This document shows positions 11,053 to 22,451 of a stretch of DNA of 64,000 nucleotides, in pieces. Within the stretch, counting starts at the first letter, position 1. Each line of letters starts with the position of its first letter. Position numbers and translations under genes: made by a program. Origin of the DNA: Vitrella brassicaformis (lineage: Eukaryota; Sar; Vitrellaceae); contig CDMY01000413.1 in NCBI GenBank assembly GCA_001179505.1, positions 2,947 through 66,946 of the forward strand, given 5' to 3'. The notes beneath the pieces are model-generated. The model was given only the letters and a program-made list of their open reading frames with translations, had not been told where the DNA came from and did not search any database.

Positions 11053-12813
11053 AAAACAAGTGACGATATGGGTGGATTCTCGCCCGTTGGTTACCTCGTC
11101 GGCCACCCATTTGTCGGCATCATATTGTATCCTCTCGATAGGCAACTTACAGACATCTAGCATGACGACCGTCTTGACCCTGAAGTTGCGCGTGTCCCAC
11201 TTGGACGGCCACCAGTGGGGAGGAGGGGGAGGGCTGCACACACACATTACACATCACACAGTAACAGTGTGTCTCTCTCTCCCCCTCCGTATGTGTATGT
11301 GTGTGTCTGTGTGTACTTAAGGAGGTCATTGAGAGTTCTGAGCATTTCATGCAGCCGCGGTCTGATGGCCAGCAGCTCGGGCAACGGAATGACTCTCCCG
11401 TTGGGAAAGGCGGACAGGTAGTGGAGCACCATACACATGTGCTCCACGCCACTATGCTCAACCGTGTGGGTGGCCTGCACACAGACCCATACACACCCAC
11501 ACACACACAGTGCAGTGCCCCCATAAAAGCGTGTTTAGTGCACTCGTTGAGAGGGTACGTACAAGAATACCCTACCGGGATCTCATCTGCCCGGTGCATC
11601 ATAATGTGCAGCACCCAGCCAGTGATGGCGTGGAAGCGCATCGTGTCGCGCCAAAAAATGGTGGGGCCGTTCTTGGGACTCTTCGTGCTCATCAGCTCCG
11701 TGGCCGTCTTGACCATCTCCCGATCAACAATCTGCATGGTGGCTGCCCTCGATGCTGGAAAGAAACACACAGCCTCCGAGATGAGATGCGCTTTGATGGA
11801 TTTGCCGGCCCTTTCTGTGTATGTGGCTGTGTGTGTGCGAGGTAGGTACTGTACCCATAGCACACCAGCCGATGAGCAACATGGCGCGGCTGTGGTATGT
11901 GACGTCTTCAGACAACAGGAGCCGATGCAGCACCGGGACCACTTCCGCGGCCACCATCTGCCGAGCCACTTCCGCGGCCTGCTCCGTCACAGTCAACACA
12001 GGACCGTTGGTTGACCCTGATTGACACATGGACACAGACACACAGATTTCCATGAATGTCAATATACGCAACCTTCCCTCTCTCCCTCTCTTCCTCTCTC
12101 CCTCTCTCTCTCTCTGCGCTGTGCGCGTGTGCGCCCACCGGCAAAGAGCCCCATGGCTGTCATGACGGCCGCCTCAGCCACCTCCCGGCTCTTATGTTCC
12201 ATCAGCTCCACTACTTGCCCCACGGGGGAAGCGCGGCCAAGCTTGAGCAGGCTGTCCAGGTGCCCAGGCGCATTTTGCCAGGCCGTGAGCCGCTGGAGTG
12301 TGAAGAGGAGCATTGTGATGGTGCCGGACTGCCAGGCCGCCCCTGGCGGCGCGTCCAAGTGGCGTTCGACGTCACGCCAGGGGGACCCCGCATTTCGCCG
12401 GAACCAGCTCAGCAGAAACCCACAATGTGAAATGACCTCTCTGAAAAGATCAGTGAGCCAACGGAAACAGAGATACGTCCATCCATCCATCCATCCACGT
12501 ACTTGATGAGATGTGGAACGGCCGCGAGATCCATCCCGGATATGAGGTCGTGCAGCGCCTCGGTCGCCTCATACTGCACCTCGGGATCGTCGAAGTCGGT
12601 GCACCGCCGCAGCAGGGCCATGGCGACAGCATGATGCGTCCCAGGGAAGGCGCCGTGGACCGTTGGCAGGTGGGCAGCTCGTCCATCAGGATGCGACATG
12701 TTTGCGTGGAGCCACTTGATGCCATCGAGCTGCCGCTGCCGGTCCTCGCTGTCCCGGAGGAACGTCAGGACGTGGGAAACGATGTGGCCGCCCGCTCTCT
12801 CCTCAACGTCCAT
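10861..12813 (-). CDS. ARM/HEAT-like helical repeat protein, function unknown
   Basis: Protein of 468 residues. Exons (minus) are 12813-12503, 12440-12139, 12016-11855, 11754-11576, 11474-11317, 11233-11095 and 11016-10861, all in frame. It is almost wholly helical with ARM- or HEAT-like units, for example LLRRCTDFDDPEVQYEATEA, SREVAEAAVMTAMGLFAG and VVPVLHRLLLSEDVTYHSRA. Such folds are scaffolds for protein binding. I cannot name a family. The C-terminal exon is rich in Pro and Arg and ends VPMCCV. The start is uncertain: ATG at 12813 gives MDVEERAGG, but the frame stays open upstream with further in-frame ATGs as far as 12888. Confidence 0.6.
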
Positions 12814-13607
12814 CTGGGCAGATCGTTGCGACGAAAGGGCTATATGAAGCATTGACAAGCTCATCATCAGACGAAGTATGAACCGCATGGCGAGGAAAAA
12901 ATCCCAGTTTGTCCCAAGTTTACAAAGGCGATCAGGGGTGCAAGGGTGCTCTCCTGTGCAACAATGAATGCTTATGTGAGAATACACAGCTGCTATCGGT
13001 TTGGTCAGTTTGTCCGAACGCATTCACTGAGCACCGCACGCCTCCATGCACCACCACACGTCCAGAGCCCGACGTGGAGACGTGCAGAAGCCAAACAACA
13101 TGAAGCAGACAAACCAACCAACCAACCAACATGCCAGCAGTGCCACTTCATCCCATGCCACCACCTCCCTCCCGCCATCCCGCCTTCCCACCCTCGCACA
13201 CACAGACGTACATACACACAACATGGGTTCCTACCTAAATCGGCATATATCAGAAAGCTGCCCTAGCTAGCTACGTGCGTCAGTCACACAGCGGGAAGAC
13301 AACACATGTATGGAAAAAAGTGCCTCGTGTCCGGATGGATGATGGATGGATGGAGGAGTAAGTGGGGTAAGTACAACGCGTACAGGCACAGACAGGACTT
13401 ACTTACAGGACTGCTGCAGGCAAGGGAGGCAAAAAAGGCGCCTGCCTTTGCTTCGATCGAATCGTGTTGGTGACCCAAAAACAACAACACAAGATAGACA
13501 GACACATGGATGGGATGGGATGGGATGCCAATCAAGTAACCTACCCACGTGGGCAGAGAAAGACACGAAATGAACTGCTGTGTGTGTGGTGTCTGTATGT
13601 CTGTCTG
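12814..13607. repeat. Gap upstream of ARM-repeat gene
   Basis: About 0.8 kb holding the ARM-repeat gene promoter and the 3' flank of the RING-CCCH gene. It has a (AACC)n run near 13110, short GGAT runs near 13335-13353 and a GGGAT run near 13510-13526. No gene seen. Confidence 0.5.
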
Positions 13608-14639
13608 TCATGATCGGTTCTGTATGACGAAAGACCGACACACGACACGCGGCACAGCACGGCCTGCCTCGATATACACCCGATTGTCGGCCACACTGCG
13701 AAGCTCCGCACCACTATGAGCGAAGTGACAGTCTCGCCCAAAGTTGCAGCGCACGTGGTACCGGCACATGCGGGTATTGTAAAGCTCTCCGGGGCCTGCC
13801 ATGCCATGCATACACACACACAGATGGATGCACACATAACTAACACCCGTGCAAGTGATGAGTACTGACTGCATAGCTTGTACCCTTTGCCGGTCGTCGG
13901 ATGGGTGTACGCGTCGTCAGCGGCGGGATCATGTGAGGCGGAGGTAGCGTCGGGGGCCGCAACCATGCACTGGATGACGGCGTGCTTACCGAGCTCGACG
14001 GCGTGCTTACCGAGCTCCTCAGTGCAGGAAACTCGACCGCGTATCTGTAGCTGCAGCGACGCGGCACCTGTGCAGGCAGGCCGTCACAGAACACGCATAT
14101 ATATGCAGACAAATACTCCAACCGACAGCCAGGCACGCACTCCCTCCCTCAAAAGTCACCTGTCGATGGACGGTTCGTGGAGGAGGTGAGGGTGGAGGCG
14201 AGTCGAAGTCCATGTCCATCGACGACAGACGCATGTAGACGAAGGGGTTGGTGTCGTCGGTCTCGTCTCGCTCAACACGGGTGCGGGCGATGCGGCCGCT
14301 CGCCGCATGCTGCTTGCGGCAGTACGGGCATTTGCCTTGGCTGTCGATGCAAATCTGACACACACAGCGGGCAGACAGACAGACAGACGGACATACAGTC
14401 AGTCAGATGGGACTGAGTACTCATCAGCTCACCTTATGGCAGCCCTTGCAGATGGCCTGTGAGCAGCATGACGTCACCGTCCTCACAGAGTCTCCGTCGC
14501 CTGCCCGGCCGTCCGCCTTCTGGTACGCCTCTCCACAGATGGGACAAGACTCCTCGCTGCTCGCCGCCGAGGTGTGGGTGATCACGGGGTTGGGCGATTG
14601 GACGCTGGCATGGCTGCTGCTCGACTGGGATACTCCCAT
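13608..14639 (-). CDS. RING plus CCCH zinc-finger protein
   Basis: Protein of 256 residues. Exons (minus) are 14639-14433, 14354-14160, 14050-13870 and 13795-13608. The N-terminal RING spans exons 1-2: CPIC, then SCCSQAICKGCHKIC, then CPYC, with a long first loop. The C-terminal exon carries a CCCH finger of C-x5-C-x5-C-x3-H form (MCRYHVRCNFGRDCHFAH), preceded by ELYNTR as in RNA-binding CCCH proteins. RING plus CCCH suggests an E3 ligase that binds RNA; this is inference. Between the domains an 8-residue unit ELGKHAV is tandemly repeated through a 21-bp DNA duplication. The third-exon acceptor was chosen to keep the frame into the CCCH exon; a nearer AG (at 14069) would put the exon out of frame. 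Confidence 0.75.
13980..14021 (-). repeat. 21-bp tandem duplication within RING-CCCH coding exon
   Basis: Two adjacent near-identical 21-bp units (unit starts GCGTGCTTACC on the plus strand) keep the frame and encode the doubled GKHAVEL segment. Confidence 0.85.
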
Positions 14640-14866
14640 GCTGCATGCGCTGCCAGATCTCACCCCCAACAATCAGTCAAAGCCGCGTGAAAAAAAGCTG
14701 TCCCGCGCATCGGTCAGGCGTAGGCGTCTAAAAGAGTAAGTAGGAATGAAGGAGGAATTCCTTTCACGGTCGATTGAGCCGCTCAAACGAATGGGCAAGA
14801 GAAGAGGACGTAAAACAAAACCACGTGGGAGGAGGCAGGGGAAGAAAGCAAAGGTTTGCTGCCACG
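14640..14866. promoter_or_regulatory. Divergent region between RING-CCCH and Dus genes
   Basis: 227 bp between the two start codons. It is richer in A than its surroundings (two short A-runs near 14690 and 14817). No named motif was seen. Confidence 0.4.
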
Positions 14867-17149
14867 ATGGGTCCGCCACTGGTACAGGTTGCGCCAATGA
14901 TTGATGTCACGTAAGAACAGACACGACGAAACACAGACTCGTTTGCCTGCACATGAGGGTGTGTGTGTGTGTCCTTCCTTGCCGTGCCTTCGCAGCGATG
15001 TTCACTTCCGGAAGTTCATGAGCCTCTTCTCCCGCCGCAGCCAACTGTGGACAGGTAGATAGAGCAACCTCCGCTGACAGACAGACACGACAGGGGACAC
15101 ACAGTGACATTTGGGTCCCTCTTTGCGCTTCATGCCGACAGAGATGGTCGTGGAGAATGCTGTCCGCTACAACCTGCATGGCCCGACCGTGCGGGACGCA
15201 ATCGGTAAGCAAACGCCGCACACAGAAGGGAACAAACAAACAGCACACGGCAAAACTAAGCTTGTACGGTGTGACTCCACAGCTCTGGCAGACATCGAGA
15301 ACCCCTCCGTGTGCCAGCTAGGCGGCAGCGACCCCGCTGCCTTGGCCGACGCCGCGTCAATGGTCGTGCGTGAGTGGGGCTATCGTGAGATCAACCTCAA
15401 TGTGGGCTGCCCCAGCGACCGTGTGGCTGGCCAGGGGTGCTTCGGCGCCGCCCTCATGAAGGAGCCAGAACTGGTGCGGGACATCGTAAGCACCATCAGC
15501 AGACAGGTGAGGGAGGGGGCGAGCGGGGAGGGGGTGTAGGTGGCTATACCGTGGCTATGTGTGCTGTCTGTGTTGCTCAGGTGGGCCCTGAGGTGACTGT
15601 GACGGTCAAGACCCGGCTGGGCGTGGATGAGTTCGAATCGTACGACTTCGCCAAGGGCTTTGTACAGGTAGGTCAGCAGACGCCACGCCCTCCCGGTGCC
15701 ATGCCGTGTCAAAGCTTTGTGTGTCCACGTTTGTGTCAATGTGTGTGTGTTGCCGACAGACGGTGTCCGAGGGCGGTTGTCGTCACTTTATCATCCATGC
15801 CCGCAAGGCGTGGCTCAGCGGCCTCGACCCACACCAGAACCGGACCATTCCGCCACTGCACTACGACAGGGTGTATCGCTTGGCCCGCGACTTTCCTCAC
15901 ATTGACTTCACTCTCAACGGAGGCATCACCTCACTCGACATGGTATGGTCGGTCCGTTGGCCGGCCACACATGCACTGCACGCCCCACCAACACGCACAC
16001 AGCGTCTTGTTCTCCCTCTGGCTGGCCATTTCTAGGCTGAGGACGCCCTGCACGGCCGGTGGCGGAGCGCCACTCCCCCGCCGGATGAAGAGGAGATGCT
16101 GATGCAGGAGCTGCACAAGATGCGGGGGCCGCGGCCGCTGCGGGGCGTCATGATGGGGCGGGCGCCGCTCAACAACCCCTGTGTCATGGCAGATGTCGAT
16201 CGCCGCTTCTATGGCGAGCTCAACCCACCCACCACCAAGTCACGCAGAGTGCTGCTCGAGGCAAGCTGACAGCACACACCCACCACAGACAGACAGACAG
16301 ACAGACAGACCGACAGACACAGAGACGCATATTGCCTTCGTGTGCAGGCGTATCTTGATTGGGTCGATCGCGAGTACCCCGAGTGTCTGGGTGTGTATGG
16401 CCTTCACTGGAGGGTCATCAAACCAATTATCGGTCGGTCAATCACACACCGCCCACAAAACCATTATGTGTCTCATCACATCCGTCCGTCGTGCATCTTT
16501 CTCCCTGCCAGGCATCTTTGCTGGCCAGTCGGGCCACAGGACCTTCCGCTACCACATCGACGTCATATCTCGCGGCGAGAGCGACCGCCTCAGCGCCTCA
16601 GAGATCATCCGCAAGGCCATGGACATTGTCGACGACCACTCGCCCCATGTCCTGGACCAGCCCATAGTCGACCCTGGGGCCCCCGCCCTCCCCCTCCCCC
16701 TACGCCCAACCAATGGCAAGAACCGCGCCGCCCAGGCGGACGAATGGGAGATCGACGAGGTGGCGGCCATCCTTGCCAAGGGGCCGATGAAGATCCGGCG
16801 CAACGCCCCTGACTTCCTCTCCAAGGCTTCGCAGAAGAAGCGGGAACACGAGAGGCGGAAGATGTTCCGGGAAGGCAAGCTCAGCGGCCTCGCTGAGACG
16901 GAAACGATGCAGGAGAGCACGGTGTGTGAGTGTGTGTGGGAGATAGAGGGGGAGAGGGACTTTAATGGTGAGAGTGAGGTGAGGACGGTGGGGTGTCAGT
17001 TCGGTCGGCCGATGAGTGGTGTGGATGGGTGTGGGGTGCCGGGAGATGAGCTGGACAGCCCTGCGTCGAGCAGCAGTGGGTGCGGCACCGACACAGGTAG
17101 TGGCTCGACCCGCACCAAGGCGGGGGGGACAGAAGGGGAGGAGTTTTGA
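14867..17149 (+). CDS. tRNA-dihydrouridine synthase
   Basis: Flavoenzyme that reduces uridine to dihydrouridine in tRNA D-loops. Exons are 14867-14910, 14996-15054, 15142-15204, 15283-15506, 15581-15667, 15760-15942, 16036-16260, 16348-16432 and 16512-17149 (535 residues). Motifs in order are [37 protein letters not shown], the catalytic-Cys block [41 protein letters not shown] and [13 protein letters not shown]. This pattern fits the bacterial DusA (position 20/20a) type more than eukaryotic Dus1-4. Two insertions relative to DusA are visible (after the NGGIT block and in the tail). The intron at 16261-16347 has a GC donor. The C-terminal ~150 residues are low-complexity and Gly/Ser-rich, and a further small intron there cannot be excluded. 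Confidence 0.93.
16261..16347 (+). other. GC-AG intron (Dus gene)
   Basis: The exon ends CTCGAG and the intron starts GCAAGC, the classic GC-donor consensus; it ends TGTGCAG. Flanking exons are both phase 0 and stay open. GCACAC near the donor can pair with GTGTGC near the acceptor. Confidence 0.8.
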
Positions 17150-17743
17150 CGCCATATATTGACTACTACGTGTGAGGTGTGTGTTCGGGGTGAATCTGTA
17201 CAGCGTGATGGCATGTGTGATAGACAGACATCTGTGCCGTGCGTGCAATACGTGTGTCGACCGTTCGACCAGGGACTCGGAGAAATCAATCTTGCATCGC
17301 ATCGTGTGTGTCTATACAAAGACCTCATGCAAACCAAACCCTCATTGTATTACCTCCCGTCCTCTCCTCCCGCCCGCCCGCCCTGCCTTGCTGGGAAGGT
17401 GGGCAGGGGTTGGATAAAGAACAGTGTGGTCTTGTCGCGGTCATGAAGAAGCCCTCCTTGACTTGACGATGTGCAGCACAGACAACCGCTTCCAGTCAGT
17501 CGTGATACGCATCCATCGTCCACAAGCGATTCTCAAGATGGCGGTTGAGTTGACTTACAAGACCTCGGACCATACCATTTCACTTGTCTTGCTTGAGAAC
17601 ACTGTGGTTGACCTGAAGAGCACCACAGACAAATCGGACGGGAGGATGAGATGAAGCACAGAAGGGGACGGACAGGCGTACACACATCACATTCACAGAT
17701 GCAGATCGGTAGGCTAGGCAGGTGTCACTCTCTGCACCGCGTC
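17150..17743. repeat. Convergent gap between Dus and eIF3h
   Basis: About 0.6 kb, two 3' ends facing. No gene seen. Sequence is mixed, less repetitive than other gaps, with one pyrimidine-rich stretch near 17350-17390. Confidence 0.55.
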
Positions 17744-19309
17744 TCACTCACTCACCACAAACAGTTTGCCCATGCTTTCCTCCGAGTATGTGTTGATGTC
17801 GCGGCAGTAGTTCTGAATCTGACTCGAGATCAGCAGGCTGTCCATCGGATTGTACTGCAGTGCACACACACATCCATCCATCCACCCGCTGTCGACCTCT
17901 CTGTGTGTCTGTCCTCCCCACCACACTGACTGACCCTTCTGTCCATGTAAGGTCTTGGTTGCCTCTTGTCGAGGAATTGTCGCTTCGACTCCTCGGAGGC
18001 CAAATCGTCCAGACAGTCTATCAACGCAGACCTACACACCACACACACACAACACACACACAAGCATCCCATGGTACGGTGTGAGGTCTCTCCTTCTCTC
18101 CCCGTGTGTGTTGTGTGTGTGTTGTGTGTGTGTACTCACAGGTTTTTCTGCATGTAGGCTGAGTTGTCGAAGTCGAGTGTGTCTAGGTCGACGGATGACT
18201 GGAAGGGGTCGCCCAGGACGTTGTCGACCAGGAAGGCCTCCACCAGCAGCGGGTTGTTGATCGACAGCGGCACCTCCTCCAGCAAATTGTCGCACTGCAG
18301 CTGCTGCAAATTCATGCCACTATTGGACACACACACAAAGACAAACAAAGACACCCATGGAGCGAATGACACACTGGAGATCCTGCCGTGTGTGTGTTGT
18401 CCTCTTTATGTCTTCCTTACAGAGGCTGCCCGCGTTGGTTGGCTTCCTTCCGCCGCTTGACCAGCTCATCGGTCACGCGGAAAGCCTTCACACACACACA
18501 CACACACACGTGCCGACAGTCATAGCAAGCCAAGCGGCTGTGTGTCGGCTGTGTGGTCGGGTGGGACATTCATTAATGAATACCCACCCTGAATGCGAGT
18601 CTGCCTATGGCGTTCTGCAGCGGGTCGAAGACGAGCACCACACACTTGTCGTTGATTTTCTCCTGGTAGCCGATCTGCTCCTCCAGCAGCCGCTCCGTCA
18701 GGAAGTGGGACAGGTAGGTGCTCGTGTACCAACCCACCGTGTTGGCATCAACATTCACCTTAATTTCACAACACACAACACACATCCAATCCAAACAATG
18801 GCTGGGCTGCCCGCCTGTCTGTCTGTTTCCTCGGTGGCTGTGTGACGTGACCCCACCCCTCATTACTTAAGAGTGCCGACTGACTGACCTCTCTGAGTGC
18901 CTTCATCATCTCGAGAGAGTACTGGCTGTCCTGTGTGGTGTCGCCGCTCTCGATGTTCCTCTCTGGGGTGGCGAAGCTGTGGGTGACCTGCAGCACGGCT
19001 CCCACGTCCAGACCCATCAGCTTGCCGCTCGCACCCGTCTGGTCACGCGCATGCTTCATTATCTTCAATATCACCTGAGGGAGGGAACGAACGGACAGCC
19101 GCACAACACACCACACATACAGACCAACACACACACACACAGACATTAGCAGGGAGGGATCTGTCACGGTGCAGCTGCCTTCCCCCATCCGTCTACGTGT
19201 TGATCATCGTGCATCCCTTGTGCCACGTGCCCAGTCGGCTCACCAGTGCGTCGACCTCCACCCGCTGCAGACCTTGGCTGCGGTCTTGACGGGACAGCTC
19301 ACGCGACAT
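17744..19309 (-). CDS. eIF3h: Translation initiation factor eIF3 subunit h
   Basis: MPN-domain subunit of the eIF3 complex. Exons (minus) are 19309-19244, 19074-18889, 18758-18588, 18485-18421, 18319-18140, 18031-17935 and 17854-17744 (291 residues, all in frame). Family landmarks are VEVDALVILKIMKH near residue 20, LEMMKALREVNVDANTVGWY, STYLSHFLTERLLEEQIGYQ, CVVLVFDPLQNAIGRLAF and LLEEVPLSINNPLLV. No JAMM metal motif is present, as expected for this non-catalytic MPN subunit. It is slightly shorter than animal eIF3h (about 350), mainly at the C-terminus. Divergent from the BT1 transporter, with 189 bp between starts. The intron at 18032-18139 is an outstanding self-complementary example. Confidence 0.93.
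18032..18139 (-). other. Strongly self-complementary intron (eIF3h)
   Basis: In sense, the donor side is a CA run interrupted twice by AA, and the acceptor side is a TG run interrupted by TT at matching spacing. About 20 or more base pairs can form between the ends, bringing donor and acceptor together. Confidence 0.8.
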
Positions 19310-19498
19310 TCTGCCTGACCAGATTACGCGCGAGGGGGTCAGGGGAAGAGATTCGCCTCTAAGCTCGCAGCTAAGCTCGCAGGCGTTTGTGAGAGCTGTA
19401 CGCTGCCCCGTGGCCTGTGGTGCAGTCCGCTTCTCCAGCCCCGGCCACATCGCCCTGTGTGTTGAAGGCTCTGCAAAGGCAGATCACTTGAAGTGGCA
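19310..19498. promoter_or_regulatory. Divergent promoter region, eIF3h and BT1 transporter
   Basis: 189 bp between start codons. It contains a perfect 12-bp tandem duplication, CTAAGCTCGCAG, at 19359-19370 and 19371-19382. The core AAGCTCGC also occurs in two other divergent gaps of the window (45976-45987 and 55061-55070), so it may be a promoter element; this is inference. Confidence 0.45.
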
Positions 19499-22451
19499 AT
19501 GGCGGAGGTGAGCCACTCGGTGAGCCACTCGGCCATTCCTGCAGAGGTGCTGGGCGCCCCGTCGCTGCCCGACTCGCTGCCGTCGACCGAAACGCTCGGC
19601 AAGGCCACGGCGCGGCAACGGAGGTCCCGCGCGTCGCTGCTGCGGTCGGGGTGGGAGGCCGGCGGCCAGGCGGTGCTGCAGTGCGGGGGCAAGTTCTACA
19701 CACGGCTGAGGAAAGAATATGGCACTGAGTTCCTCATGCTGCTCTCTAACGTTTGCCTGGGCGTCAAGGGCATCATCTACCAGGTGGGGCCGACTGGACA
19801 GTCGGCCGAGGCGCGGCGCACAGAGACCGTGTCGGACATGTGCCGTATGTATTGTGGGTTGTGTGTTTCAGTACTTGATGACGGTTGGGCTGCCCTACTT
19901 CAAGTGGCTTGGTCTGGATGGCGTCAAGTACCAGACCAACTTCACCATTGCCTGGACGCCCTGGGCCATGAAGGGTGGGTCGGTGCGAAAAAGCCGACAG
20001 AGCATCCAACCAACTAGACTGACTCTTCGTGTGTGTGGTTGTGCAGGCATTTTCGCCTCGCTGACAGACGCGTGGCCCATCGGTGGCTATCACGCAAAGT
20101 GGTACATGTTCATCGCCAATGTGCTGGGCGTCGCCGGCCTCCTCGGACTTGCCGTGTTGCCGAGAGAAAGTATGTATGTCGCAGCTTTAAAGCGTGGCTA
20201 GCTATCGATAGCAGACAGACAAGGCAAGACGTCTGTCTGTGTGTGTGGTTTGTGTCTGTTGTGTCCTTCCTTTGTGTGTGTGTGTGCAGCTGCGAGGACG
20301 CACGTGTGGATAGTGGGCGCGTTCTTCTTCATGGCGCAGGTGCAGGTGGCCGTCCAAGACATGCTTCTCGATGGTGAGTGAGCCTGGGAGGGAGGCAGTG
20401 ACGCAATGCAATGGGGACCAAAGGCAGTCAATCTGTGCACGCCACGCCGTGTGTGTTTGCAGGCAAGTACACGGAACTGATGGCCATCTCGGGCCGAGGG
20501 TAGGAAGGAACCGCACCCCCCACCCAGCCCCCCACCACGACAACCAAGCGCAAACCCCCTTCCCTCCCTCCCTCCCTCCCTCCCTCGCATCGTTGTGTCC
20601 ATTTGTCAGGAATGAGATCGTGACGTACGTGTGGTTCATGAGCACGGTGGGCAACATGATGGCGAGCGCCACTGTGGGGCCCATCAGCGACTCGGTTGGG
20701 CCGGGGCTGGTCTTCTGGATCGCACTACCCATCGCACTCCAGACGGCATACCCCATACTAAGGGGATGGATGCCAGAGGAGAGAGTCCCCCCACCCAACG
20801 GATCGAAACTGCAAGTAGGGAGGGGCGGGCACACAAACAGATAAACAGACGAATGGCTGATTCTGTTACACACGTGTGTCTGTGTGTGTGTGTGTGTGTG
20901 TCTCACAGGTAGCGAAGGTGAAGTCTGAGTGGCGGACATTCGCCATGGGCTGCAGCACAGGCGTGGCTGCGCTGGGGCTGGCCATCGTCGGTGAGACTGA
21001 CACGCACACACACACAGACATATTTGCAGATGGAGACGAGTGCAATGGTCTGGTGGGGTGGCCATGTGTGCAGGTGCGGCGTTCTCCCCCTTTGTGCAGC
21101 TGGTGTACACGCTAAGTGTGTCAGTGGTCGTATCGATTCTCTCGTGCTTCCTCTGCAAGAGGGAACAGGCCACAACCAACCTCTACTTCCTGCTATCAGG
21201 TAAACAATCACATCCACACCCGCTGCAGCTGCACCTGGCTGGTGCTTCCTTGATAAACGTGTCTCAGTGTCGCTGTATGTCCAAATCCCCGGGGCGATCG
21301 ACTTCTGGTACACGGCCGACCCGTCCTGTGTGGCGGACGGGCCTCACTTCGACTTCACCTACTACCAGACAGTCTCGCAGCTGGTGGGCAACGTGGCGCA
21401 GGTGGCCGGCATCGTCCTCTTCCAGCTGTGCGTGAGGAACTGGCGATTCCGGACGGCCTTCTGGGTCACCACCGTTGTGCGGATCGTGGCCTCGTGCGTG
21501 GACCTGCTCATCATCCAGAGGGTCAATGTCCGCTTCGGCCTCCCTGACAAGGCCGCGTTTATCCTGTAAGTGACCAGACCACCTGGTGGGGTGGCTGCGA
21601 GGGTTGTCATGCGTCCGTCCCATCTGTCTGTCCTTCTGGCTGTGTGTAAATGAATGTATTTCAGTGGCGATGCGATGATCCTCAACCTTGCGCAGATGCT
21701 TGATCTGATGCCCGCCATCCTGCTGACGTCCAGGCTGACGTCGCCCGCCATGGCCACCACCTCATTTGCCGTCCTCGCAGGGTTCTTCAACTTTGGCATG
21801 AACGCGTCACGCGCCCTCGGCACCTTCATGATCGACTGGTTCGGCGTCAAGACGGCCGAAAGCGTACGCTAGCATGTTGATGCACTCATATACCCTCCCT
21901 CATCTGACTGCCGGACGGACCCAACGCCTGCAATGGTTGGCCTCGTGTTGTGTTGTGTGTAGCACACTGGCGTGGGTGCGTCAGCCGAGGAGTGCGACTT
22001 CAGCAACCTCTCCTGGCTCGTGCTGGTGGCGCACATCATCCTCCCGGCCCTGTCCATCCCCCTAGCTTTCTTCCTGATCCCCGACCTGCCCATCAACGGC
22101 CCCTTAGAGACACAACACGCGTCCGCCTCACGGCAACTCTCGGCGAGCAGCCTGGCCGACGAGGACACCATGGCGGGGGGCGGGCTGGACGAAACCGACG
22201 ACCAGTATACAGACGAGGAGAGCACCACCGCTGCTGCTGCTGCTGCTGTTGCCGGAAAGCGGACCAGTGATGAGCCGACAGCGCGTCAGAATGAGCAGCA
22301 CCACGAGACGGCGCCGACCGTGTTGGCGATAGAGATGGAGGAGATGGCGCTGCGTGTGCCGATGGGGCTGTGTGTGGGGTCGTCGTCAGTGATGCCGCGG
22401 ACGCCACGGATGGCCACTGAGGAGGGGGGCGATCGGGGTGCGGGGGACTGA
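19499..22451 (+). CDS. Folate-biopterin transporter (BT1/FBT family, MFS)
   Basis: Polytopic membrane transporter of 676 residues. Exons are 19499-19783, 19872-19974, 20047-20169, 20290-20373, 20463-20499, 20610-20814, 20909-20990, 21074-21199, 21268-21565, 21665-21863 and 21963-22451. All joins keep frame. BT1 signatures include GVKGIIYQ, FTIAWTPWAMKGIFASLTDA, PIGGYHAKWYM, VQVAVQDMLLDGKYTELM, FMSTVGNMMAS and GFFNFGMNASRALGTF. About 12 hydrophobic segments follow a hydrophilic N-terminus of about 70 residues. The C-terminal ~110 residues are acidic, Ala-rich and Thr/Glu-rich and probably cytosolic; a GCT run there encodes an Ala tract (about 22229-22249). Members of this family in apicomplexans, plants and kinetoplastids carry folate or pterins, but the substrate here cannot be told from sequence. 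Confidence 0.92.

Noticed and set aside
14069-14160. Nearer acceptor (GCACAG) for exon 3 of the RING-CCCH gene
   Set aside because: It leaves the exon out of frame with the CCCH exon; the acceptor 19 bp further keeps frame and the finger.
16922-17020. Additional intron in the Dus last exon
   Set aside because: A TG-rich stretch begins with GT, but the frame is open through it and no acceptor is compelling; left as coding with doubt noted.
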